Source: JAYZDB01 sp036338025 (GTDB lineage: Bacteria; Planctomycetota; UBA1135; UBA2386). From it: a stretch of 12,407 nt of DNA. The notes under the pieces are model-generated. The model saw nothing but the letters and a program-made list of their open reading frames with translations, was not told the DNA's origin and did not search any database. Positions 1 to 6,359 of this stretch are shown one piece after another. Both the position numbers and the translations under genes were made by a program. The DNA is taken from positions 1 through 12,407 of the forward strand of contig JAYZDB010000044.1 of NCBI GenBank assembly GCA_036338025.1, in the 5' to 3' direction. Position 1 is the stretch's first letter. Each line of letters opens with the position of its first letter.

Positions 1-624
1 GTGAGTTCGGATGGCGAGACTTCGCGGGCTCGCCTGCGCGAGTTTGACGCGGAAGGAGAGCCGGTCTCAAATGGACTCGACCTGGGTGAGGCCCGTGTCG
101 TTTCCCTCGTGTCCGACCGTCATGGCATCTTGCTGTCCTGGCAACCGCCGAGCGAGGGGGTCTACGTCCAGCGCATCGGATGGGGTGGCAAGCCGACCGG
201 CGCCGCCACACGTGTCGATGATGCAGGCGGCGTGGCGATCGAGCCCGCGCTTGCCTCCGGACTCAGCGGGAGTGCGCTGGTTTGGATGGAGATGCCGAAG
301 GGCGGTCGTCAGTACGATGTCCGTCTGCGGCGTCTCGGGGTGGGTGGGTCGCCCCTGGCGAGTTCGATCATCCTCAACACCGAAGTTGCCTGGAACAGCG
401 GCGCGAGCGTAGCCTGCTTTGATGATGGCCGCATCGTCGCGGCGTGGAATGCCGAGGGCATGGACTCGAACCGCTCCAAGGTAGTGCTTCGGGTCATCGC
501 CCAAGACGAGATCGTGAGCGAACCCTTCATCGTGAGCCAGGGCCGCCTGCGCGTCGCCGATGGGCGACCGGGTATCGCGGTGGGTGACGACGGCAGAATC
601 GCCATCGCCTGGTCTGGCGACGGC
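1..624 (+). repeat. Four propeller-like protein repeats of about 50 residues
   Basis: The units cover residues 1-49, 50-99, 100-153 and 154-208 of the first gene. They share a hydrophobic-R-hydrophobic strand, a turn with GEP, GKP or GSP (degenerate in the fourth), and a closing strand ending in SWQ, VWM, AWN or AWS. Units three and four carry the D-D-G-R-I turn before the closing strand. The repeat is visible only at protein level and the DNA has diverged. The first unit lacks its opening strand, which supports truncation by the window edge. Confidence 0.6.
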
Positions 625-2481
625 GGTCTCGGCGATCGTTCCGGTGTCCATTTGACCATGTTCGTTCCGGATCAGGGTGCTGGCCTGGCCAGCGTTGCTG
701 CACCCCGTGCGATGCACAATCGCGCCGAGCAGTTGCGTGATTTCGTGCCCGGTGAGTTTGAGACTGGCAAGCTTGAGGTGACCTTTGGTTCGGAGCTCGC
801 AGTACCCCATGACCCGCCGGTCTACGAAAAGCCCGACCCACGCCTGAAGGGCTGGGGGCAGCGCGAAGGCGCCGGCATGGTTCCTGGTGGGGATCATGGA
901 TTCCCGGGCTTCAGCACCGGGTTCCGCAAACTCACGCCGCCCGATCCACATTTGGCGGTGGGGCCTGAGCACATCATCAGCATCGTCAACGTCGGCATCG
1001 GCTTCTGGAAAAAGGACGGAACCCGGACCTACCTCGCCAACATCGATGGGTCATCGGGGTTCTGGGCCAGTGTCGGAGCGATCGATTTCGTCTTCGACGC
1101 CGAGGTCCACTGGGATCCCGGCTCGGAGCGCTTCTTCGCCATGGCCAATGAGCGGGTGCGTAGCAGCAGCCGCTCCTACTTCCTGATCGCCGTGTCCGAC
1201 GACAAGGACCCTAACGGCAAGTGGCACAAGTATCGCGTCGACGTGACCGCCTCGGCTGGCTCGGATATCGACTCTCCCAATATCGGTATCGACGACCAGG
1301 CGATCTACCTGACCGCGGACATGTACGGCAACAAGCGTCAGTACGCGATCTACATCATGGAGAAGCAGCCGCTCCTGTCCGGCAACCCGCCTGGGATCGC
1401 CAAGGCTCTCAGCCTGTCGCAGTACTCCGCCGGTATCCCGGTGATGTGGGGCAAGGCGCCGGCGATGTACATGATCCGGCACGGTAGCGGTTCTTCCGTG
1501 ACCCTGTACGCGATCAAGGATCCTCTGACGACCCCGTCCATCGTCTCCACCTCGATCAGCGTGCCGAGGTACAGTAGCCCGACTTCGATCTCTCAACGCG
1601 GGACCTCCAACCGGATCAGCACGTTCAACGCCCGCTTCTGGTCCTGTGTCTGGCGCGATGGTTCGCTGTGGGCGTGCCACCACCAGGGTAGCCCGGTCAA
1701 AGCGCGCTGGTACGAAATCAAGACCAACAACTGGCCGACCTCCGGGCGGCCCTCGCTGGTGCAATCCGGCGACGTCACCGCCAAGGCAGGCAACCATGCG
1801 TCCTTCAACTCCATTGCTGTTGATGACGAGGGCAACGCGCTGATGACCTTCGCGGATTCCGGCACCAACGATTACCTCGGCGTGGCTCGCGCCTGGCGTT
1901 TGGCCACGGACCCCAAGGGAACCATGCGCCCGGCTGTGGTTGTCAAGAAGAACACCGGCCCGTACACCAGTTCGTCGAGACGCTGGGGTGACTACAGCGG
2001 CAGCGCCGCCGACCCGGTCGATCCGACCACCATCTGGTACACCCACGAGTTGGCGCCGACCTCGTCGTGGACTACGTGGGTGGGCCGCAAACGCACCCGG
2101 ATTCTCGGTACGGACGTCGATACGATCACTGCGGCCAGTGGTGGCACGGTGAACTTCTCCCTCGACAACCCGACCCAGAAGGGCAAGGACTACATCATGA
2201 TCTTGACCCTGTCGGGCACCTCACCGGGTTTCAAGATCGGTGGCCTCCACGTGCCGATCAACATCGATCCCTTTACCAATGAGGGCATCACGCAAGTGTT
2301 GGTGGGCAACCCGGCCTTCAGCGCATTTTTGAACAAGCTCGGGCCGAAGGGCAACAAGGTGGCGTCGATGACGCTGCCGCCGCTGCCACAGCTTAAGGGA
2401 CAGACGATGCACTTCTGCTTCGTCCAGGACCTGGTCAACTGGAGCTTTGCCTCGCCGCCAGCAGCGGTGAAGTTCGACTAG
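1..2481 (+). CDS. Large secreted beta-propeller protein, 5' partial, with C-terminal beta domain
   Basis: The frame is open from the first base to a TAG stop, giving 826 residues. The first codon is GTG, but no signal peptide follows and the sequence starts inside a repeat unit, so the true start is probably upstream of the window. Residues 1-208 hold four units of about 50 residues, each with an R-L/I-x-x-G-x-P strand and a later D-x-G-x-(7)-AW strand, as in beta-propeller blades. Residues 275-700 form a second beta-rich domain opening with PPDPHLAVGPEH (313-324), a PPD...AVGP signature seen in secreted bacterial propeller proteins. Residues 705-826 form a C-terminal beta-sandwich-like domain resembling the end of the protease at 6360-9881. 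No catalytic motif is recognisable. The likely role is an extracellular or cell-surface structural or binding protein; the specific function is unknown. The family type is fairly sure, the function is not. Confidence 0.8.
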   Translation: MSSDGETSRARLREFDAEGEPVSNGLDLGEARVVSLVSDRHGILLSWQPPSEGVYVQRIGWGGKPTGAATRVDDAGGVAIEPALASGLSGSALVWMEMPKGGRQYDVRLRRLGVGGSPLASSIILNTEVAWNSGASVACFDDGRIVAAWNAEGMDSNRSKVVLRVIAQDEIVSEPFIVSQGRLRVADGRPGIAVGDDGRIAIAWSGDGGLGDRSGVHLTMFVPDQGAGLASVAAPRAMHNRAEQLRDFVPGEFETGKLEVTFGSELAVPHDPPVYEKPDPRLKGWGQREGAGMVPGGDHGFPGFSTGFRKLTPPDPHLAVGPEHIISIVNVGIGFWKKDGTRTYLANIDGSSGFWASVGAIDFVFDAEVHWDPGSERFFAMANERVRSSSRSYFLIAVSDDKDPNGKWHKYRVDVTASAGSDIDSPNIGIDDQAIYLTADMYGNKRQYAIYIMEKQPLLSGNPPGIAKALSLSQYSAGIPVMWGKAPAMYMIRHGSGSSVTLYAIKDPLTTPSIVSTSISVPRYSSPTSISQRGTSNRISTFNARFWSCVWRDGSLWACHHQGSPVKARWYEIKTNNWPTSGRPSLVQSGDVTAKAGNHASFNSIAVDDEGNALMTFADSGTNDYLGVARAWRLATDPKGTMRPAVVVKKNTGPYTSSSRRWGDYSGSAADPVDPTTIWYTHELAPTSSWTTWVGRKRTRILGTDVDTITAASGGTVNFSLDNPTQKGKDYIMILTLSGTSPGFKIGGLHVPINIDPFTNEGITQVLVGNPAFSAFLNKLGPKGNKVASMTLPPLPQLKGQTMHFCFVQDLVNWSFASPPAAVKFD
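2113..2478 (+). other. C-terminal beta domain of the first protein (putative surface-sorting module)
   Basis: Residues 705-826 contain GGTVNFSLD, an SGTSPG turn, a VPINID strand, then PPLPQLKGQTMHFCFVQ and a final S-P-P-A-A-V-K-F-D. A hydrophobic strand, P-x-L/M, G, h-F-x-Q-V-type strand and closing S...A-V/I-K/E-F/I-D/N end recurs in the last 80 residues of the protease at 6360-9881. From memory, comparable domains end many secreted planctomycete proteins. A sorting or anchoring role is inference, by analogy with C-terminal sorting domains of other phyla. Confidence 0.45.
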
Positions 2482-2537
2482 CGCGAACTCATCGAGGCAT
2501 TCGCTGCGACTGCTGTTGTGGATGTAGGCCCGTGACC

Positions 2538-2554
2538 CCCTGCAGCCAGCAGGG
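2538..2554. terminator. Weak hairpin between convergent genes
   Basis: CCCTGC at 2538-2543 pairs with GCAGGG at 2549-2554 around a 5-base loop, in the 76-bp gap between two convergent stop codons. No T-run follows on either strand, so it is at best a weak bidirectional terminator. Confidence 0.3.
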
Positions 2555-2557
2555 ATC

Positions 2558-2830
2558 TTAGGTGGGGGCTTGCGGTGCCCTGCGGACAGACATGTAGAAG
2601 GCCCAGATCGTCCCGATCAGGAGCAGCACACAAAGACCCAAGTTCCCGGTCTCGGAGTGTAGCGGGTGGCGGTCGAGTTGGTCGTAGAGGGAGAGGGCGA
2701 TAATTGTCCCGATCTGAAAGAAGAACACCCGCAGCCACGTGGCCAGCCCCATCTTCCACAGGATCATGCCATTGCCAGCCAGCACGATCGCCAGTAGGAG
2801 AAATGGAATCAGTGCGCGTAACACATTCAT
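2558..2830 (-). CDS. Small three-helix membrane protein, hypothetical
   Basis: The 90-residue protein starts at an ATG six bases after a perfect GGAGGT ribosome binding site, the strongest start signal in the window, and ends at TAA. Three hydrophobic segments are visible at about residues 4-25, 30-49 and 63-81. The loop between the second and third is polar (YDQLDRHPLHSETGN) and the tail is short and basic (SVRRAPQAPT). The layout fits a small inner-membrane protein. I do not recognise a family or a catalytic motif. The gene converges on the propeller gene and is divergent from the secreted gene starting at 2973, so it is probably transcribed alone from the 2831-2972 gap. An alternative minus-strand frame at 2478-2759 lacks both features and is judged a shadow. 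Confidence 0.7.
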   Translation of the reverse strand: MNVLRALIPFLLLAIVLAGNGMILWKMGLATWLRVFFFQIGTIIALSLYDQLDRHPLHSETGNLGLCVLLLIGTIWAFYMSVRRAPQAPT

Positions 2831-2972
2831 CGGACTACCTCCAGGAACTCAAGGTCTTGAGATTGCCCACGATTGGATTCGATGGCGCGACTCGAGTCCA
2901 GCCTTGTGGTTTTTCCCCGGACATGGACGGGCCGGGTTCAAGCGGCTAGGCTCGAGTGCCTGCCCGACCGGA
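2831..2972. promoter_or_regulatory. Divergent intergenic region with two CTCGAG palindromes
   Basis: This 142-bp gap must hold the promoters of both divergent genes. I could not pick convincing -35/-10 pairs. A 10-bp perfect palindrome GACTCGAGTC lies at 2889-2898, and a second CTCGAGT copy begins at 2951, exactly 60 bp after the first (2891). The pair could be operator half-sites or chance; CTCGAG also occurs in coding DNA near 8140. Confidence 0.35.
2837..2842 (-). promoter_or_regulatory. Strong Shine-Dalgarno of the small membrane protein
   Basis: The minus strand reads GGAGGT, six bases before the ATG at 2830-2828. It fixes the start of the 90-residue protein. The other genes here have no comparable site, which makes it stand out. 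Confidence 0.75.
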
Positions 2973-4874
2973 ATGTTGATTAGACGCTCCATTCTCCCCG
3001 CGCTGGTGCTTGGCCTGCAATTGGATCTGTTCGGCCAGGCGGCCCAGCATGAGCCGCCGTCCAGCTGGTTTGCGATTCGCGTGGTGGACGCCGAGACCGG
3101 CCGAGGTGTGCCGATGGTGGAATTGGAAACCGTCAACCACCTGCGGTTTTACACCGACAGCAACGGCAACGTGGCGTTCCGTGAACCGGGTTTGATGAAC
3201 CGGATGGTGTTCTTCCATGTACGAAGTCACGGCTATCTGTACCCGAAGGACAGCTTTGGCTACCGGGGCGTCGGTCTAAAAACCACAGCCGGCTCGGAGG
3301 TCGTCTTGAAGATCAAGCGCCTCAACATCGCCGAGCGCTTATACCGCGTCACTGGTGCGGGCATCTACCGCGACAGCCACTTGCTAAACAAGAGCGCCCC
3401 GATCAAGCGACCGCTACTCAACGCCGCAGTGCTTGGCTCTGACAGCGTGGTTACCGCGGTTTACCGGGGGAAGCTCCACTGGTTTTGGGGTGATACCAAT
3501 CGGCCAAACTACCCTCTGGGCAACTTCCACGTGCCGTTTGCCACGTCCCTGCTTCCCAGTGAGGGAGGGCTCGATCCCGGGCTCGGCGTAAACCTCACCT
3601 ACGCCACCGGAAAAAGTGGTTTTGCCAGGGCGGCGGCGAAGATGCCCGGCGAGGGACCGACCTGGATCGATGGTCTGGTGGTGTTGCCGGACAAAAACAA
3701 GCAGCCTCGACTGTTGGCGCAGTATGTAAAGATCAAGGCGCCCATGAAGGTCTACGAACGCGGCGTGGTGCAGTTCGATGACCAGCAGCAGCGGTTCGAA
3801 CATCGCATGAAGTTCCCGGAAAACGCGCCTCTGTTTCCTCACGGTCACCCGTTCCGTCACCGTGATGATGACGGACTGGAATACGTCTACTTCGCTGGTG
3901 GCCTGCCCCTGGTGCGGGTTCGCGCCGACGTTTCCAGCTACCTCGATCTGTCCCGGTACGAGACCTACACATTCCTGCGGGCAGGCGCCGACCCAGGCGA
4001 GAGGAAGGTCCAGCGCGACCGTGCTGGCAATCTCAAGCTGGATTGGCGTCGTGGTTTGTCGAGGCTCAACCCGAAGCGGGTCAAGCAGTGCATCGATGCT
4101 GGCGAGATTGCCGTCGGCGAATCCCAGGTCCATCTGATCGACTACGAGACCGGCAAGCAGGTTCTGACCCATAACGGTTCGGTTTATTGGAACGACTACC
4201 GGCAAAGTTGGCTGATGGTGATTTCGCAGTCTTTCGGGTCATCGATGCTCGGTGAAGTCTGGTTTGCCGAAGCAGGGCGTCCCGAAGGACCGTGGGCCTA
4301 CGCGCGGAAGATCGTCACGCACGATGACTACAGTTTCTACAACCCAAAACAGCACCCCTACTTTGCCAAGGACGGTGGACGCGTGTTGTTTTTCGAGGCG
4401 ACCTACACGTCGATGTTCAGCGGCAACAAGCATCCGACACCGCTCTACGACTACAACCAGGTCATGTATCGTCTGCAACTCGACGACCCGCGGCTGAACC
4501 TGCCGGTTCCGGTCTACGGGTTGCCGGTTGCCGACGGACCGACCTTGTCGACGGTTCGTCATGCTAACGCCACCATCTGGTTTTTCGCCCTGCCCAAGCC
4601 GGCCGAAGGCACGGTTCCTGTTGGGCATGATGTCTCGACTGGCCGACTCGTCCGTCTGGCTAAGGGTGCCGATGCCCTGTTCCACGTCGCCGCCAATACC
4701 GCTGCGCCAAGTTTGAAGTATCTAGTGCCGCTGCATGAATGGACGCGTAGCGACCAGGGCCAGGCAACTCGTCGCTACGGTACCAGGCCGCCCGCGAAAG
4801 GTGATTGGCAGCGTTCGGAGGTGCCGATCGGCTATGTGTGGCCGCGGCGTGTCGAACTCAAGTCTGGTAACTGA
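2973..4874 (+). CDS. Secreted GH43/DUF4185-like beta-propeller protein with N-terminal beta-sandwich
   Basis: The frame is open from an ATG at 2739, but that start would overlap the divergent small gene by 92 bp. The ATG at 2973 gives 633 residues beginning with a basic, hydrophobic leader (MLIRRSILPALVLGLQL) and a possible cleavage site near GQAA (21-24), so it is preferred; no clear Shine-Dalgarno is present. Residues 33-115 look like a carboxypeptidase-regulatory-like beta-sandwich (VVDAETGRGVP, then TDSNGNVAF). The rest resembles a five-bladed propeller of the GH43/DUF4185 kind: WFWGDTN at 170-176, PHGHPFRH from 289, an N-DYRQSW strand, EGPW at 438-441, then a YNP-x-x-HP...GGR-x-LFFEATYT segment and a final YDYNQVMYRL. 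Such proteins are widespread uncharacterised secreted proteins; a glycan-related role is plausible, but no catalytic acids can be assigned. The sterol-desaturase-like gene follows 39 bp downstream and may be co-transcribed. Confidence 0.72.
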   Translation: MLIRRSILPALVLGLQLDLFGQAAQHEPPSSWFAIRVVDAETGRGVPMVELETVNHLRFYTDSNGNVAFREPGLMNRMVFFHVRSHGYLYPKDSFGYRGVGLKTTAGSEVVLKIKRLNIAERLYRVTGAGIYRDSHLLNKSAPIKRPLLNAAVLGSDSVVTAVYRGKLHWFWGDTNRPNYPLGNFHVPFATSLLPSEGGLDPGLGVNLTYATGKSGFARAAAKMPGEGPTWIDGLVVLPDKNKQPRLLAQYVKIKAPMKVYERGVVQFDDQQQRFEHRMKFPENAPLFPHGHPFRHRDDDGLEYVYFAGGLPLVRVRADVSSYLDLSRYETYTFLRAGADPGERKVQRDRAGNLKLDWRRGLSRLNPKRVKQCIDAGEIAVGESQVHLIDYETGKQVLTHNGSVYWNDYRQSWLMVISQSFGSSMLGEVWFAEAGRPEGPWAYARKIVTHDDYSFYNPKQHPYFAKDGGRVLFFEATYTSMFSGNKHPTPLYDYNQVMYRLQLDDPRLNLPVPVYGLPVADGPTLSTVRHANATIWFFALPKPAEGTVPVGHDVSTGRLVRLAKGADALFHVAANTAAPSLKYLVPLHEWTRSDQGQATRRYGTRPPAKGDWQRSEVPIGYVWPRRVELKSGN

Positions 4875-4913
4875 CGGGGTAGTCTGATTGGTCGTGGGTG
4901 AAGTTCTTGCCGG

Positions 4914-6110
4914 ATGTCGCGGGCGCAGCCAGAATCCAGGCGTGTATTACCGAGCCCCTCTTTCACGATGACCGAGCAAGCTCAGCCACAGAGGATGCGT
5001 ATTGGCGAGGGCAAGATAAGCGGAGCTCTGTCAGTCTTCCTCGCGGTGATTTCACTAGGAGCGGTGATCTGCTTCCACTTTCCGGAGCACTTCACCACGT
5101 CGGAGTTTCGGGCGGTCTATCCGGTAGAGGTCCTGCGCTGGGTGCTGCTCGCCTGCCTGGTACTGGCGTTTGGCTTTGCACTCACCAGCTTCCTGCTCAG
5201 TGGCAAGAACAGGCTCGGGTTTGCCGGTGTTGTCATCAGCGCGTTTGCCATCGTTCTCGGCGGCAACACCGTCGAAATCCAAGAGTTTGACCAGAGCATC
5301 GCCTCTATCAGTCTCGACTGGTTGTTGATCGACATCCTGGTGTTGTCGGCGATCTTCATCCCGCTTGAACTCTTCCTGCCCAAGCGCGCTGAGCAGACGA
5401 AGTTCCACCTGGAGTGGAAGGCCGATCTGATGTACTTCGCCTTCGCCCATCTCTTTGTGCAGTTCACGGCCGTGGCGGTCAAAGCCCCGGCTGAGTCGGT
5501 CTTCGGCGGCTGGGGGCTGACGGGAATCCAGTCGACGGTATCGAGTTGGCCATTCCTCGTGCAGTTGTTTTTGGCCATGTTGATCGCCGACATCTTCCAG
5601 TACGCGGCCCACCGAACCTTCCACACCAACCGTTTCCTGTGGCGCTTCCACGCCGTGCACCACTCGATTCGTGCGATCGACTGGCTCGCCGGCTCGCGGC
5701 TTCACCTGGTCGACATCGTCGTGACGCGGGCGTTCTCCTATATCCCGCTCTACTTGCTGGGCTTCTCGATGCCGGTGTTCTACGCCTATGTCGCGATCGT
5801 TTCTTTGCAGGCTGTCGCTGCTCATGCCAACGTTCGGATCCGGTTCGGACCGTTGAAGTACTTGTTGGTCACTCCGCAATACCACCACTGGCACCACTGC
5901 GATGATCCCGACCTGTATGACAAGAACTTCGCGATCCACTTCCCATTGATCGATCGGTGCTTCGGTACCTACCACCTGCCAGGTGACGAATGGCCCGAGA
6001 CGATGGGGTTGGGGGAGGAGAAGTATCCGAAGGGATACCTCAGGCAGTTGGTTTACCCGTTTTGGAAGGACCCGAAGACTGCCGAGGTGGTAGATCCCAG
6101 TGGGCGGTGA
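4914..6110 (+). CDS. Sterol desaturase / fatty acid hydroxylase superfamily membrane protein
   Basis: The 398-residue protein carries the eight-histidine diiron signature of the superfamily: HRTFH (233-237), HAVHH (246-250) and HHWHH (324-328), with an extra conserved-type H-A-N at 304-306. About seven hydrophobic segments are visible near residues 37-56, 73-95, 101-118, 135-153, 170-188, 211-230 and 275-300. Members are inner-membrane, O2-dependent enzymes that hydroxylate or desaturate lipids, sterols or carotenoids; the substrate cannot be read from sequence. The C-terminal LYDKNFAIHFPLIDRCFGTYH block is typical of bacterial members. The start is uncertain: ATGs at 4914, 4968 (MTEQ) and 4995 (MRIG) are all in frame, none with a good Shine-Dalgarno, and the first 28 residues are polar. 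No oxidoreductase partner or sterol-cyclisation gene lies nearby. The gap to the preceding gene is 39 bp, so an operon is possible. Confidence 0.9.
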   Translation: MSRAQPESRRVLPSPSFTMTEQAQPQRMRIGEGKISGALSVFLAVISLGAVICFHFPEHFTTSEFRAVYPVEVLRWVLLACLVLAFGFALTSFLLSGKNRLGFAGVVISAFAIVLGGNTVEIQEFDQSIASISLDWLLIDILVLSAIFIPLELFLPKRAEQTKFHLEWKADLMYFAFAHLFVQFTAVAVKAPAESVFGGWGLTGIQSTVSSWPFLVQLFLAMLIADIFQYAAHRTFHTNRFLWRFHAVHHSIRAIDWLAGSRLHLVDIVVTRAFSYIPLYLLGFSMPVFYAYVAIVSLQAVAAHANVRIRFGPLKYLLVTPQYHHWHHCDDPDLYDKNFAIHFPLIDRCFGTYHLPGDEWPETMGLGEEKYPKGYLRQLVYPFWKDPKTAEVVDPSGR

Positions 6111-6215
6111 TTTACCTGCGCGACATGGGCACTGCGGCCGTTGACGAATTGTGGCACCGTCGGGGCGCTGGCTGTTCCGCGAGTTTTGAACTTACGGTTT
6201 GCCTGGCATCGCTTT

Positions 6216-6235
6216 TGGCCCGTTTTGGGGGGCCA
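6216..6235 (+). terminator. Hairpin downstream of the desaturase-like gene
   Basis: TGGCCC at 6216-6221 pairs with GGGCCA at 6230-6235 around an 8-base loop, 106 bp after the stop codon. No T-run follows, so Rho-independent termination is uncertain. Confidence 0.3.
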
Positions 6236-6262
6236 TGGAGTTCAAACAAGGGGACAGTCTTG

Positions 6263-6290
6263 TTGCGACACCTCTGGGGTAGAATATAGA
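6263..6290 (+). promoter_or_regulatory. Candidate sigma-70-like promoter of the metalloprotease
   Basis: TTGCGA (6263-6268) and TATAGA (6285-6290) are 16 bp apart, in a locally AT-rich island (GAATATAGAGTAGTATAGG) that contrasts with the GC-rich surroundings. A second -10-like TAGTAT follows at 6292-6297. The resulting leader would be about 60 bases. This is a motif match only. Confidence 0.45.
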
Positions 6291-6359
6291 GTAGTATAGG
6301 ACGATTCAGACACTTCGTGAATCCGACCCTCTTCTCCTCCCCCCAGCAGCTGTGCAGCC

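Larger units (their letters stand above)
6111..6359. other. Intergenic region before the metalloprotease
   Basis: This 249-bp stretch has no supported ORF. It holds a hairpin at 6216-6235, an AT-rich promoter-like segment at 6263-6300, and a pyrimidine-rich run with six consecutive C bases just before the protease start, with no Shine-Dalgarno. Confidence 0.6.

Noticed and set aside
67..972. 301-codon minus-strand ORF opposite the first gene
   Set aside because: Antisense shadow of a clear coding frame; composition is rich in R, H, G and D with no domain, membrane segment or start signal.
1051..2046. 331-codon minus-strand ORF
   Set aside because: Antisense to the propeller gene, low-complexity R/V/G/D composition typical of GC-rich shadow frames.
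3414..4205. 263-codon minus-strand ORF
   Set aside because: Antisense to the secreted propeller gene, with no recognisable features.
5055..5975. 306-codon minus-strand ORF, rich in E, Q, V and R
   Set aside because: Antisense to the histidine-box membrane protein, whose motifs are unmistakable; the charged composition mirrors transmembrane codons read backwards.
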